64,000 nt of DNA from Mya arenaria (taxonomy: Eukaryota > Mollusca > Bivalvia > Myida > Myidae), in NCBI RefSeq assembly GCF_026914265.1, contig NC_069135.1:37056337-37120336 (forward strand), written 5' to 3'. Positions 16,601-28,902 of this stretch are shown piece after piece (the stretch's first letter is position 1; the number at the start of each line of letters is the position of its first letter). Position numbers and translations under genes: made by a program. The notes below the pieces were generated by a model. It saw nothing but the letters and a program-made list of their open reading frames with translations. It had not been told where the DNA came from and did no database searches.

Positions 16601-19600
16601 TTGATTTTGAGGTCAGTGGGTCAAAGGTCAAGGTCAGTGTGACCTTAACATGAAAAACGGTTTCCGATCAATAACTTGAGAACGCTTTGACCCAGGGACC
16701 TCATACTAGGTAGGCTTATTGGTCATGACCAGCAGATGAACCCTATTGATTTTGAGGTCAGTGGGTCAAAGGTCAAGGTCAGTGTGACCTTTACATGAAA
16801 AACGGTTTCCGATCAATAACTTGAGAACGCTTTGACCCAGGAACCTCATACTTGGTAGGTGTATTGGTCATGACCAGCAGATGAACCCTATTGATTTTGA
16901 GGTCAAAGGTCAAGGTCAGTGTGACCTTAACATGAAAAACGGTTTCCGATCAATAACTTGAGAACGCTTTGACCCAGGGACCTCATACTAGGTAGGCTTA
17001 TTGGTCATGACCAGCAGATGAACCCTATTGATTTTGAGGTCAGTGGGTCAAAGGTCAAGGTCAGTGTGACTGTAAGCTGAAAAAAGGTTTTCTGATTGTC
17101 CATATTTTATTTTCTTATATAGTAGACAGTAGAAATTTATATGTCACTAAATGCATGAGTTGAAGTATCAGTTTTCAGTGAACATCTAGTTTAATTATGC
17201 CCCCCTTCGAAGCAGAGGGGTTATATAATTGCTTTGCACATGTCGGTCGGTCTGTTGGAAGACCAAAGCTTGTCCGAGTGATAACTCAACAATTCCCGGA
17301 CCTATGGTCATCAAACTTGACATGAAGATTAGGTATGACCAGTAGATGACCTGCCTCATATGCATCCAATGACAAATCAGCTGTCATTTCAGTCCATGCA
17401 TATTTCATTCAATTGTCCAAATATTTCTGGCAACTTGTTTATATTTCATAAGCCAAGCTTCAATTTTGGCATGTTTGGGTGTAGCCAATGTTTCTTGTAT
17501 GTTTTCAATGCGTCCTAAAACCCATAACATAGATTAAAAGTTTTTTCTTGAGTTTTTCACAGATTGTTTTGCCTGCGTCTTCTAACCACTATCGCCTTAT
17601 AACCAGTCATTTACGGTAATTCTTGGCATCCCTGGCATTTTAAGTATTTGAACTTTTCTACTTCCGGGGACTAAGTCTCCGGGTTGAAGTATACTCAGGG
17701 GTAGATGAATGAGTTATTGGAAAGGACTACATAAATCATATAATATTTAATGTTCTACTAGCCATAAAAAGGTTTTAACTGTTGCAGTACAGGTCATTAA
17801 TGTTGTCACATTCCACAGCTGGAGAATATTCCACGTGAGGAGATTGTCCGTAACAGCCCTGCACTAGGGGTTTCACCCTTCTTGCCATCCGACCCCGTCC
17901 CCTCACTGACGGGGGTGAAAGATGAGTACAACCCACTGAGGCCCAATGACTATGAGGAACTCATGAAGAAGAGGAAGGAGAAATCACGAGATCGGGACGA
18001 GGATGATAAGAGACGCGATGACAGGTTTGTGTAGGCTGCTTTCACTGATTTTTAGGTCTGTTTCAATGTCAGAGAAGTCAAGGTATAGTTATAGCATTCT
18101 TGTCAGTGGCATCACGGTCATCTAAAAAGTCATTGTCATAAACATGTTGTCAGAGGCTCAATACCTAAGCATGAGACTTTGTACACAACTTCACTATGGC
18201 AAAATGATAGTGCTCCAGCTAGCCCTCAATAGCAGGGTGGTGCACGCTGCTGCCTTTTTTAAGCACTCTGCAGTCTTACTACACCCTGTTTTGCCCTTTT
18301 GTTTAACAAAGTCAATTTTCAGGAAAAAACAACAAAATAAACATAATTTTGACACTACAGTAAAAGTAACAGCTAAGATATTCATAACAGACTTTAAGTA
18401 TTGAAAGTAGTTTCAACAAATACACAATAAAAAATGAACACTGGCCCTTGCAAATGATCCATTAAGGTCATTCAATTCACATCAAACGTGCCCTGTCTGA
18501 AGTAGCAATCTGCCCTTTTCAAATCTTAGCTGGAGCACTGGTTATGTTTGAAACTTCTGATCTATGCTAACCTTTGCGTTCATTGTTGGTGTTGTAGACG
18601 TGGAAGAGATCGTCGGGACAGGGATCCTGGGCGGGAAAGCGTTGGCGAGTTGGAGCGGGCCCGACGCAGACGGGAAGATGATGAGGACAGCTATGAAAGA
18701 CCTGTCAGAAGTATGTGTGCTTTTTGTTTGCGGTGCTGTCATATTAAATGTGTCGCTTTTAAGGAATGTTTAGCCCAAATTTGAACAAAAACTTATTAAG
18801 AGCTAAAAATCCCTGGTCATTACACCAATATGTAAAAATCATGAATAAAATTGCTTTTGAGCAAAACAGAGCCAGTTTTTAGACATGTATTTTATAGATC
18901 AAAATACCGTAATGTTTAGAAACCTCAGCACATAGTCACCTATGGTATACTGTGAAATCATTAATGTTTGTGGGGCATTAATGTTCGTGGTTTTCGTGGG
19001 TTGGGTGATCCACGAATTCAAGATCCCACGAAATATAAACCCTTTATTCACTTTTTCAAGTGCCTTGTTACGTACATACTCTAGTATATTATTTACAGAG
19101 GTCGCAGTATAGTGTGTTAAAACCTGTCTCACTGTATAACTTACGATCATTATTCTGTTAATATATTATAACTGCCTTTAACAAATAATGAACCAAATCA
19201 ATTAAATGTGTTTTATGCAGCAAATGACAGTTATAAGCACGTGTGCTGTTAATGAAAATCTCCAAGTTTACAAGATGTGCGTGATGAGTGTCTGTACTCG
19301 ATTTTTTTCATTTAATGAAATAATTAATCGATTACTAGTACATTGAAGGTTACTAAGCACCGAACGTGACAATATACGCACCTTTTCGGTGTTTTCACAG
19401 TTTGCAAAATTCTTAATTAGCATTAAATGGCTTCCCCTATCTGTATTTATGATCAGAACATTAATGATTTCACAGTAAGGCAGGTCTTTTAAAAGTTTGA
19501 AACCTCAATTAGTCACGGCGCGTGTCAAACTGGCACCAGCTAGTTAACTGAGGGTAAAATGGGAATGGTATTCGACTGAACGATACAATTAGGCTATTGG

Positions 19601-22600
19601 GGTTTCATCGATCCTCTGTTATACCGTTTACCTCGAATCATTCCTTTTCATTCTATTCAAAGCACAAGGGACAGAGGCAATCTATTGTCTATGTTTACCA
19701 ACTGTTGCCTATATAGTATACATAAAAACTATTTTATGTTTTCTTAGTCTTTATATACTATATAATCATATATGCTAGGAAAACATTAAAAGATAGTTTG
19801 CTTCTGTTTCCTTCATTCCAAAGATGTTGAAGCTAAACTGTTTATATGAAAATTCGAATAAAGCAGTTAAAGCTACACTCTCACAGATTGAATGTTGACA
19901 ACTTTTTTCTATTTTTAGTCTTGGAGCAAGCCAATTTTTGCAAAAATGCATGGAAACCAGTGATATAAAACTGCTGACAAAAAACTTGATCCCATGTTTT
20001 CATAATTATGCCCCCCTTCGAAGAAGCGGGGTATATTGCTTTGCACAGGCATGTCGGTATGTCGGTCGGTCGGTCGGTCGGTCAGTCCGTCGGTAGACCA
20101 AAGCTTGTCCAAGTGATAACTCAACAATTCCTGGACGTATGGTCATCAAACTTCACATGAAGGTTGGGCCTGACCAGTAGATGACCCCTATTGATTTCGG
20201 GGGTCATCGGGTCAAAGGTCAAGGTCACAGTGACCTTTAATGGTAAAATAATTTTAAAGCTTGTCCGAGTGATAACTCAACAATGCCTGCACCCATGGCC
20301 CTCAAACTTGACATGGAGGTTGGGCCTGACCAGTAGATGACCCCTATAGTTTTTGGGGGTCATCAGGCCAAAGGTCAAGGTCACAGTGACCTTGAATGGT
20401 AAAAGGTTGTCCGAGTGATAACGTGACAATGCCTGCACCCATGGCCCTCAAACTTGACTTGGAGGTTGGGCCTGACCAGTAGCTGACCCCTATTTTTTTG
20501 GGGGGCTCAATGGGTCAAAGGTCAAGGTCACAGTGACCTTTAATGGTAAAAGGTTGTTCCAGTGATAACTCAACAATGCCTGCACCCATGGCCCTCAAAC
20601 TTGACTTGGAGGTTGGGCCTGACCAGTAGATGACCCCTATTGTTTTTGGGGGTCATTGGGCCAAAGGTCAAGGTCACAGTGACCTTAAATAGTAAAAGGT
20701 TGTCCGATTGATAACTCAACAATGCCTGCACCCATGGCCCTCAAACTTGACTTGGAGAATTGGCCTGACCAGGAGATGACCCCTATGGTTTTTGGGGGTC
20801 ATCTGGCCAAAGGTCATGGTCACAGTGACCTGGAATGGCAAAAGGTTGTCCGAGTGATAACTCGACAATGCCTGCACCCATGGCCCTCAAACTTGACTTG
20901 GAGGTTGGGCCTGGCCAGAAGATGGTCCCTATTGATTTAAGGGGTCATTTGGCCAAAGGTCAAGGTCACAGTGACCTGGAATGGTAAAAGGTTATCCGAG
21001 TGATAACTTGACAATGGCTGCACCCATGGCCCTCAAACTTGATTTGGAGGTTGAGCCTGGCCAGAAGATTGTCCCTATTAATTTTAGGGGTCATTGGGCC
21101 AAAGGTCAAGGTCACAGTGACCTTGAATGATAAAAGGTTGTCCAAGTGATAACTCAACAATGCCTGCACCCATGGCCCTCAAACTTGACATGGAGGTTGG
21201 GCCTGACCAGTAGATGACCCCTATTGATTTTAGGGGTCAAAGGTCAAGGTCACAGTGACCTTGAAAGCAAACTCGACAATTCTTGGACCTATGGTCATCA
21301 AACTTGACATGAAGGTTGGGCCTGCCAAGTAGATGACCCCTATCGACTTTGGGGATCATCAGGCCAAGGTCAATGTCACAGTTACCTTTAATGCAAAAAA
21401 GTTAACAAATCTTCCCCCAATGATATCTCAACAAGCCTGAACCTATGATCATCAAACTTGACATGGATGTTAAGCCTGACCAGTAGATCACCCTTATTGA
21501 TTTTAGGATTCATAGAGCCAAAGGTCAAGGTCACAGTGATCTTCAATGGTAAAAGGTTGTCCGAGTGATAACTCAACAATGCCTGAACCCATGGCCTTCA
21601 AACTTGACTTGGAGTTGCATCTGACTTGTAGATGACCCCTTATGATTTAAGGGGTCATCGGGTCAAAGGTCAAGGTCACAGTGACCTTGAACGAAAAAAA
21701 CTTGTCTTTTGATAACTTGACAATGCCTGCACCCATGGCCCTCAAACTTGACATTTAGGTTTCTGGTGACCAGCTAATGACTCTGGATTTTGAGTTCATA
21801 GAGTCAAAGGTCATGATGGTCATAACACACTTTATCCTCACACTTTAATGGTCATAATCTTAAAACAGCAACAAATCAGCTGTCATTTCGGTCCATGCAT
21901 ATTTCATTCAATTGTCCATATAATCCTGACAACATGGCGCTCAGGGGGGGCATAATGTTTGACAAACATCTCTTGTTATGTTCAAAATCAGATGTTTTAT
22001 GCATTTTTCTTAGTAGTAACACTTTAAGCCATAAAACATTGATTTTGGAACGGAAATATGAAAATCTGCGATCTGAACTTTTGTCAGCAGTATTATATTA
22101 CTGGTTGCCCAATATAGAATAGATATTTATGCCACAATTGGCTCATTCCAAGACAACAAAAAAAGAAAAAAAAGTAAATCTGTGAGAGTGCAGGTTTAAA
22201 GAAAATTACATATGTAAATGCCCCAAAACAAGATAAAGGCTGAAATAGCCTTGTGGTATATGCGTCTGGTTCTCTACCAAAAGATAATAGATTTAAGTTG
22301 CACTAGGGGAGTATTCTTTTGACCCATCTAAAAGGACATTTGTCAAGTACTGGTAACCACTCCGGAAGTTTAAAGTAAGATGGGGTTATCATTGCAGGAA
22401 AGTCAGAGATGTCTGGTGCAGCCATAGCCCCTCCCTCAATACTTCTGGAGGAACCCCCAATCAAACCAGGTCAGTGAGCAGTATTTTGGCAGGAATATAG
22501 CATACATTTGGTAGTAAACTGTGGTCGAGAGTTCTTGAAAATCAGTTCTAAACTTTTTCAAGTCTTCAATGTTCCATTATGTTTTCAAATATTTAATATT

Positions 22601-25600
22601 GCTAAGGCTGTTATATATTTATCATACTATTTCATGAGACCATAATTATGAGATGACAGTTATGGAACAATTCCAACTTAAAATGTTTGAATCAACAAAT
22701 AACTTGTTGTTGCCTTCTTATTGTAAGTTTTGATTGTAAACTCATAGATTTATCAGAATTGTCTTTTTGAATATTTCCGATAATCAAATATTGTTTGTGC
22801 CCAAATTTCAATCTCTCATTTACACAGCAAATCTTAAAGATGTGCATTGGACATCCCCATTTTAGATCATGTAGTGTTAAAAGACAGTTAAGTTAAACTT
22901 AAATTTAACACATTGATTTTGTTATTTGAAAACATGTAAATGTATTGAGGTTTTGTTTTAGACCCTGTTTAAATTCTTTGTGCTATCGACAGTATTCTTT
23001 AACATTTAGATACTCAATTCTCCGATGATGGCGCGATTGGGGGAATGGCAAGTACTGGGGGGTAAGTTGTCGTTTGATTGCTGCAGGTGGATGAACTCAT
23101 TTTCTAAAAAAAAATGAATTTTATGAGATTTTTAGTCTTTAATACTAAAGGTGACTTTTAAAACCATCCCAACAACACCATAAGGTGATATACGAAAATG
23201 GTTCTTGTTCTTGAAGAACTTCTACATGAACAACAGGCAAAGGGGGGTTTTACACATCATCTATATGATATTGGTGCATGGTTGACATCTAATTAAGAAA
23301 TACATGTATAACACACCACTGAGAGTCATATGACATTATAAGGACAGGCCAGTCAGCCCCAAAAGGTGTTTATGGACAGTGGCGTTAGCCGAGGTCTATT
23401 CACCTTTGGGGGCTGACTTGCCGGTCCTTATAAATGCCATATAGCTTTAAGTGGTGTGTAAATATTTCTTGTACTGTTTCGAACCTTTTAAATCACCATT
23501 CAATATCTTTTAGGCGCTTTTGATGTGTTTTATTAAACAAAGAAATAAATGTCTGCAACAATTTTTCGCTGTTGTGACAATCGCAAGTCGTACTCAAATA
23601 TTTTATGAGCTCAGCCGTCCATATTATTTGGCATCAGCAGTCTATAATATATTTTCGGCGAGGTCAAAAATATGATATGGACCTCTTGCGTCATAAAAAT
23701 GGATTTTTTTATTAAAATACACTGACATACAGACCAATCAACTTTATATATTCAAATAAGGGACAAATTTATGTAAGGTGTAATACATGATAATTGTGCA
23801 TGGTTGACCTATCTGTATAATAGTGTATGGTTTACAAAGACTTTGAAAAGTGCTTACATGTAAATTAAACAGGAACTCTTAAATAGTTCTTTTATTGAGT
23901 GATAGTACTTCAATATCTGAACATTGAAAATGCATTAACAATTTTTTTAATAGTTTTGTTTGAAACGTAATGGAGAGTTTTGGAAGAAATTCCTGGTAAT
24001 AAAACTCTGCTTCCAGACTATCATGAAATTGTACAATTGTTTTTCAGGCTTTCAGTGGCTTCAAAGATCATGGCAAGGTATGGTTACAAGGAGGGACAGG
24101 GACTTGGCAAGTCTGAGCAAGGCATGAGCACAGCCCTGTTTGTGGAGAAGACCAGTAAACGTGGAGGAAAGATTATACATGAGAGAGATCTTCCGAAAGG
24201 TATACTATGTTCAGTAAACATTATGCATACATGTAGTAGCTAAAAATGGTAAAATTATATCTCCAAAATGGTATACCATGGTATATAAAAATTATACATA
24301 CAAAGAAGGTTAGTTATTTGTGTAATATCATTTTATGTTGAGCCTGCTTGTAGTGAGCAGGACACAGTTTTCACATTGGCAGTTCCCTGTATCTGAATGC
24401 ATGCGTGAGTGTGTTCGTAAGTGTGTCTATCTGTCAAGAATGAATTTGTCTTGATCATCATTGGATTTTCAAAAAATTAGCCACAAAGGTTCACCATAAT
24501 CAGATGCCATGTGATGAATAAGACCCAGGTCTGTACTTCAACGGTCAAGGTTAGAGGTCAAAAGTTAAAATGATCCTTGTCCTGGCTGTATTTTGACCAT
24601 GCATAATAGGATTTTCAAAAAAACTTTCCATGAAGGTTCACTATGATGAGCCGGCATGTCGCTTAGTAGGCGCAGGTCTGCACTTCAATGATAAAAGTCA
24701 AAGGTTTAAATTTTTCCTTATCCAGACTGTATCTTGAATATGCATTTTAGGATTAAAAAAAAACACTTTCAATAGAGGCTCACTATGCTGGGGTCTGGTT
24801 TGCAGGTACATGTTTTGTTCAACACCGTGTTAATCTGTGTTGCAAGTGCATAGAAGTGCAGTATATTTGAGTCAAAGGCACCTTTTACAGGCTCGACATG
24901 TAACCATTTGGCATTTAGTTCCACAGGTGTCTTCATAGATGATTTTGCATGAAATGTATCGTAAATTAAGGAGTTTCAGTATTAAGTATTTTTCAGTGTA
25001 TCGGAATTTAATTGTCAGAGAAAATAATGAAATTGAAAGTTTCATTCCATGTAAATGAATATAGTTTACGTATATTGTAAATTTAAGTATAAAGGGATGG
25101 TTGATGGTATGATATTTATGTACTTATTTCAGATACACCGAGAGAGGTTCAAACTAATGCCAACGTATTAAGAAATCCAACAAAAGTCGTACTGCTAAGG
25201 GTAATTTTTGTTCTGTCATTGTTGTATGAATATTTTCGTTTTTTAAGTCGTGAAATATAACACAAAAATTAAGGAACAGTGGCTGTTATTGTCGGCATTA
25301 TATGTTAGCTATTTAAAACAACAAAAAAAGCCTTTCCATTTTGTTCTCAGAAAGACCAGATATTAACCTTTGATTTGTCAAATATATATTCACAATCCAA
25401 AAAAAACATTACCAGAATTTAAAACTATTTCTACCAATTTATTCTATGAATCATTCTGTGAGGGTCTGATTTTGCAAAGGATTTACTAAGGGTTTTCCCA
25501 TTTTGTTTTCAGAACATGGTAGGCCCGGGAGAGGTTGATGGTGATTTGGAGGGGGAGACATTCGAGGAGTGTGGAAAATATGGCAAGGTCATCAAGTGTC

Positions 25601-27519
25601 TCATCTTTGAGGTGGGTATATACAACATAATTTTATACCCCAATTCTTAAAGCTGAACTCTCATTGATTGATAGTTTTGACAACTTCTTTATTTTTGTCT
25701 TGGAATGAGCCAATTTTTCTTTCGTGCATGTCTGGAAACCAGTGATATTAACCTAGTAGCAAAAAATCATATCCCAGACATAAACGAAAAAAAATGGTTC
25801 ATTCCAAGACAAAAAAAATAAAAAAAATGTCAGAACAGTAAATCTGTGAGTGTGCAGCTTTAAGCCCCTTGTATGTATTAAGATTAAGAGATTTTACAAA
25901 GTGCTTATGGGATGGATTTCTTTAGGATGATAATAAATAGGGTGAAGTTAGCATGTCACAGGTTATGTCGAAGGACCATTAAAGAGCGCTGTAGCCGGAT
26001 TGTACAGACAGCCCACATGTATGGGTTACATTTCTAGTTGTACAATAATCTTGTATTACGAGATAAGCGAATTTGTTACTACTTCTTCGAAATCAATGTG
26101 AAGCATTTTCAGAAAAAAATAACCTTGAAAGCCTTTGGATAAAATAGATGGTGTTAGATGGCAGTCATTGAAATGAGACAAGTTCCTGGTATCGAAAGTT
26201 TCAATATCCTTGCTATTTAAAGCTGCACTCTCACAGATTGGCTGTTTTGACAGCTTTTTTAATTTTTTGTCTTGAAATGAGCCTATCAGTAATTTTGTGT
26301 AAATATCTGGAAGCCAGTGATACAAGACTAAATATCAGATCGCAGTTATTCAAATTTACTTTCGAAAATTTATATTTTATGGCTAAAAGCCTTCTAAATT
26401 GAGTTTTTTTTAGCAATTTTCAAACTATTGAGACTTGTCCTATTGTGAGTTATCTTTTATGACTGAATTAAAGGCATTGACAAAGATAAAAACTAAAAAA
26501 ACCTGTCAATCTGTGAAAGTGCAGCTTTAATATCCAGAGTTTGGGGAAGCCTGGAAAGTAATTTGCAAGTGCAGGTCTTGTGCTTATTTCACCCACTGCC
26601 TTAGTCTTAGTGTCAACTTCGTGATGTAAGCTTTGATATTGTTTTCCAGATGCCTGACACCACTGAAGATGAGTCTGTTAGAATATTTGTGGAGTTTGAC
26701 AGGATCGACTCAGCGATCAAAGGTAACAGTTACTATTAGTTGATTTCAGTAGCTTTCCTAAAAAGAAACCAAATTCTGGTGCTCTTAATTAAAGGGCTAG
26801 ACACCAGATGATACAAATGCAAGAAAAAAAGAAAATTGTCAAAAGCTTTCATTACAGATAACAATTTGTAACCATTTATTTTAATAGCTGTAAACACACA
26901 ATTATTAGATGACTGGCTGGTTCTGCAATTGGGGTTTCTGTGGAGAAATATGTAAAAATGGTTAAAAACCTTCTGAGTTAACATTGGTAAAGACATGATT
27001 CTTCGCACCATGATGGTTTCTCCGTAACATATTTTATTTGTAAATATTAAACGTTTGCTTTTAAAGTGACATTTAAAATCAATATATACACATATATAAC
27101 AAATATAAAATTTAAGGGATAAAGCTACTTTCTAAATTCCTGATAACAAGATTGTAACTGTGTATTTAATAGCAGAAAATGCACAAATGTTTAATGACTG
27201 GTGAGTCCTAAAATATTTACAGTGATCAACTATTGTCTCATAAGGTAGAAATACAATGTTTTCTGCACCTCTCTTTCAAATTAAACTTAATTAGAACCAT
27301 AAGTATCCATCCTTTTTGGTAACCTAAACAATTGTATTATTTGCGGTACATCATATTTGGGAGTAAAAGTACATCTTTAAGTATTATTTGTTTGTATTTC
27401 CAGCAATTATTGACCTGAACGGAAGGTACTTTGGAGGAAGAGTAGTGCGGGCGTGTTTTTACAACTTGGACAAGTTTCGACGATTAGATTTGGGCGCAGA
27501 TGTGGAAAACCCACCCTAG
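13635..27519 (+). CDS. RBM17: RBM17 / splicing factor 45 (SPF45)
   Basis: Twelve coding exons join in phase to 392 aa (human about 401): 13635-13689, 14341-14414, 15333-15431, 17819-18024, 18598-18710, 22398-22469, 23010-23061, 24048-24199, 25133-25200, 25513-25611, 26650-26722, 27404-27519. The start MSLYDDLDID and AGWSSNYKLMKSQLQAKKA are family hallmarks. Residues 125-180 are Arg/Asp-rich. A G-patch lies at about 226-268 (YGYKEGQGLGKSEQGMSTAL). A C-terminal UHM-type RRM spans about 290-385, with the R-Y-F motif at 362-364 (NGRYFGGRVVRACFYNLDKF). In other animals SPF45 acts in the nucleus in 3' splice-site choice by binding ULM peptides of SF1, U2AF65 and SF3B1. All introns have GT-AG ends. 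The gene is intact; introns 3, 5 and 6 hold large repeats. Confidence 0.97.
13890..14252. repeat. Family A MITE in RBM17 intron 1
   Basis: Runs from ttaaagctgcactctcacaa to gtgagagtggagctttaa, about 360 bp, in the intron between coding exons 1 and 2. The middle is diverged from the copies near 40 and 54 kb. Confidence 0.85.
14415..15332. other. RBM17 intron 2, no repeat recognised
   Basis: Unique, moderately AT-rich intronic sequence. No coding or structural feature was recognised. Confidence 0.35.
16266..17092. repeat. Family G tandem-array element, about 5 monomers
   Basis: The element begins ttatgccccc, then a (gtcg)n tract at 16313-16358. After this come about five direct repeats of roughly 140-155 bp. 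Each monomer carries tttccgatcaataacttgag, tgaccagcagatgaacccta and ggtcaaggtcagtgtgacct. The last monomer ends abnormally at about 17070. It lies in RBM17 intron 3. Monomers differ by few bases, so amplification or homogenisation is recent. No protein is encoded. Confidence 0.9.
17193..17430. repeat. Family G element, single-monomer truncated copy
   Basis: A second element begins ttatgccccccttcgaagc, has one short gtcggtcggtc tract and a single partial monomer (gtccgagtgataactcaaca). It then continues into the family's 3' segment, aaatcagctgtcatttcagt. It follows the first array directly, so the two insertions are adjacent or the pair is a composite. Confidence 0.8.
18711..19866. other. First part of RBM17 intron 5
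   Basis: AT-rich sequence with an inverted pair at about 18955-19030 (gaaatcattaatgtttgtgg and ttcgtgggt/acccacgaa-like words) and again near 19460. This suggests remnants of a small MITE. Otherwise nothing was recognised. Confidence 0.35.
19867..22199. repeat. Family A MITE split by a family G array
   Basis: The left half (19867-about 20005) starts ttaaagctacactctcacag and runs to the dinucleotide-rich middle. The right half resumes at about 21980 (ttcaaaatcagatgttttat) and ends gagagtgcaggttt near 22199. The intervening 2 kb is the family G array at 20006-21955. The array therefore inserted into an existing MITE. Confidence 0.85.
20006..21955. repeat. Family G tandem-array element, about 12 monomers
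   Basis: Terminal inverted repeats ttatgcccccc (20006) and ggggggcataa (ending 21955) bound a (gtcg)n tract at 20053-20083 and about 12 direct monomers of about 145-155 bp. The monomer core is gtccgagtgataactcaaca, tgcctgcacccatggccctc, tgaccagtagatgaccccta and aaggtcaaggtcacagtgac. Divergence between monomers is visible but moderate. Open frames through the array are by-products of periodicity and not genes. It sits in RBM17 intron 5. Confidence 0.9.
23308..23462. repeat. Foldback MITE
   Basis: acaccactgagagtcatatg ... gccagtcagccccaaaaggtg is followed after about 30 bases by its inverted partner, cacctttgggggctgacttg ... ccttataaatgccatatagc and agtggtgtgt. The palindromic structure covers about 155 bp in RBM17 intron 7. 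Confidence 0.8.
24340..24800. repeat. Diverged tandem repeat, about 3 units
   Basis: Three units of about 150 bp share attggattttcaaaaaa, gaaggttcactatgatgag, caggtctgcacttcaat and ggtcaaaggtt words. The layout resembles the family G monomers but the sequence is a different family and more decayed. It is in RBM17 intron 8. Confidence 0.6.
25647..25863. repeat. Family A MITE, centre deleted
   Basis: Both ends are present (ttaaagctgaactctcattg; gtgagtgtgcagctttaa) but the copy is only about 217 bp because the central palindromic part is missing. RBM17 intron 10. Confidence 0.85.
26217..26530. repeat. Family A MITE
   Basis: ttaaagctgcactctcacag to gtgaaagtgcagctttaa, about 314 bp, in RBM17 intron 10, about 350 bases after the copy at 25647. 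Confidence 0.85.
26793..26860. repeat. Family H MITE end
   Basis: aaagggctagacaccagatg followed by atacaaatgcaagaaaaaa matches, in reverse, the right end of the full family H element at 42861-43323. The rest of that element is not recognised here, so the copy is truncated or diverged. Confidence 0.65.
26925..26957. repeat. 33-bp match to an exon start and splice acceptor of the membrane-protein gene
   Basis: The run from gcaattggggtttctgtgga to agaaatatgtaaaa is identical to 36985-37017. In the minus-strand membrane-protein gene that stretch holds the first 13 bases of an exon and its 3' splice site. Here it is intronic, inside RBM17 intron 11. Confidence 0.85.
27061..27380 (+). repeat. Family B MITE in RBM17 intron 11
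   Basis: ttaaagtgacatttaaaatc to gagtaaaagtacatctttaa, 320 bp, ending 23 bases before the last RBM17 exon. It is preceded by taaacgtttgctt, as in the copy at 37031. Confidence 0.85.
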
Positions 27520-28190
27520 ACCTTCAACTTAAACTCTGATACAAGATGTTTTATAGACATGTTAAAACACATGGATAGTGAACTTATCGAAATACATGCA
27601 GTGACCTAAGAATACTTAGTGTTGGCACGAATGTTTCTACACTACCCATTGGGGATGAGGAGTAAACTGATAAAATTAATCACTGTATAAATTCAATCTA
27701 TGACAAAAACTTTGTAGGTTGGTTTTGTTCGAAGCCCTCTATTTGATTAACTCAGAAATGAATCTGACGATTCTGTTGGTTGAGACATTAGCACACAGAC
27801 ATTATTGTCCAGTAAAGCAAAAATGAAAACTACTACTCAAAATTCTGATCACTTTATAAGTCATCGAAATTAGTCTTTTTGGATGAACAAGCCCTATGTT
27901 CTACTACATGGAATTGCCTTGAACACAGGCTTTCTGTATAAAACCAAGATTTTGAGCAAGCCCAGAAAGCATCTACTTTTGTATGGCATCTGACAGTGAA
28001 TATCTGTCTAATTTTGTTATATATAGACAAGCTCTTGTACTTAAATACAATAACAGACAAACTGTACATTTCCTTTTCAATATTTTTTAGGTACCAAGCT
28101 CTGTACTGAGGTCTACTTGTTCTTGTTTTATGTATGTTTTTATAGTTGATATACATGTACCTACAGTATATGAATAAAAGGGTGTAAAGA
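27520..28190 (+). other. RBM17 3' UTR
   Basis: The sequence between the TAG at 27517-27519 and the AATAAA at 28173 would form a 3' UTR of about 0.65 kb. No repeat was recognised in it. Confidence 0.55.
28173..28178 (+). promoter_or_regulatory. Polyadenylation signal of RBM17
   Basis: A perfect AATAAA about 650 bases after the stop codon, followed within 25 bases by a GT-containing stretch (gggtgtaaagattaagtcagt). Position and context suit the 3' end of RBM17. Confidence 0.6.
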
Positions 28191-28900
28191 TTAAGTCAGT
28201 CTTGATAATTGAGTATCTAAAAGTGCTGCAATACAACAAAACCAGGTTTTAAATTAAGGCAATATGAAAATTATGGTAAATTAAATTGTGTATCTAAATA
28301 AAACCGTTACTATAGACCTGGACCTTGTTCGTAAACAGGTGAAATTCAGTCCCAACATACATAACGATGTGGCCTTGCTATACAGCAAAACAATTTTTCT
28401 CAATGCATCATTCCTGTCTAAAGTTATAGAGAGGAAACCGTTCTCTATTTGTAAAAATTGATACCACTGACCCTATATGCAATATGACATGTTTAATTGC
28501 TATACCTTTCCTTACTAAATGAGACCCCCACTCAACATTTTTCATGATTTCTCAGCTTTTTCTATTGCATTACAACAAACTTTTTATCATTTGATCAGGG
28601 TCTTCTCAATGTACATCCTGATTGGTTGACCTTCAATAACTCCGCCTTCTGGCGATAATTTTCGGATTAAGAGTTTTCCAATTATAAATAGCTAATTGCA
28701 ATGTTTTATGCCAAATAACTTTAATGGGAAGAAAAGTAATAAAGTTAACATGACAAAGATTTAACTGACTTTAGGCTTGGACTAAGATATGTCTGCATGT
28801 CAGCTTGATGTGATGAACCTTTGTACAAAGTTAATTCAAAATCCTTAGGTTAGAAAAACTTATGGACAAAGTGTCAATTATATACTCTCCTTTGAGAGTG
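28191..28900. other. Spacer between convergent RBM17 and TRMT10C
   Basis: No open frame or repeat was recognised before the SINE at 28903. The two genes converge on this stretch. Confidence 0.35.
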
Positions 28901-28902
28901 TT

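Noticed and set aside
20722-21579. Several open frames of 60-75 codons across the 20-22 kb array
   Set aside because: They repeat with the array period on both strands, have no start context, and change frame between monomers. They are by-products of tandem repetition.
23980-24243. 87-codon plus-strand frame as a separate gene
   Set aside because: It is RBM17 exon 8 (24048-24199) with intronic extensions on both sides.
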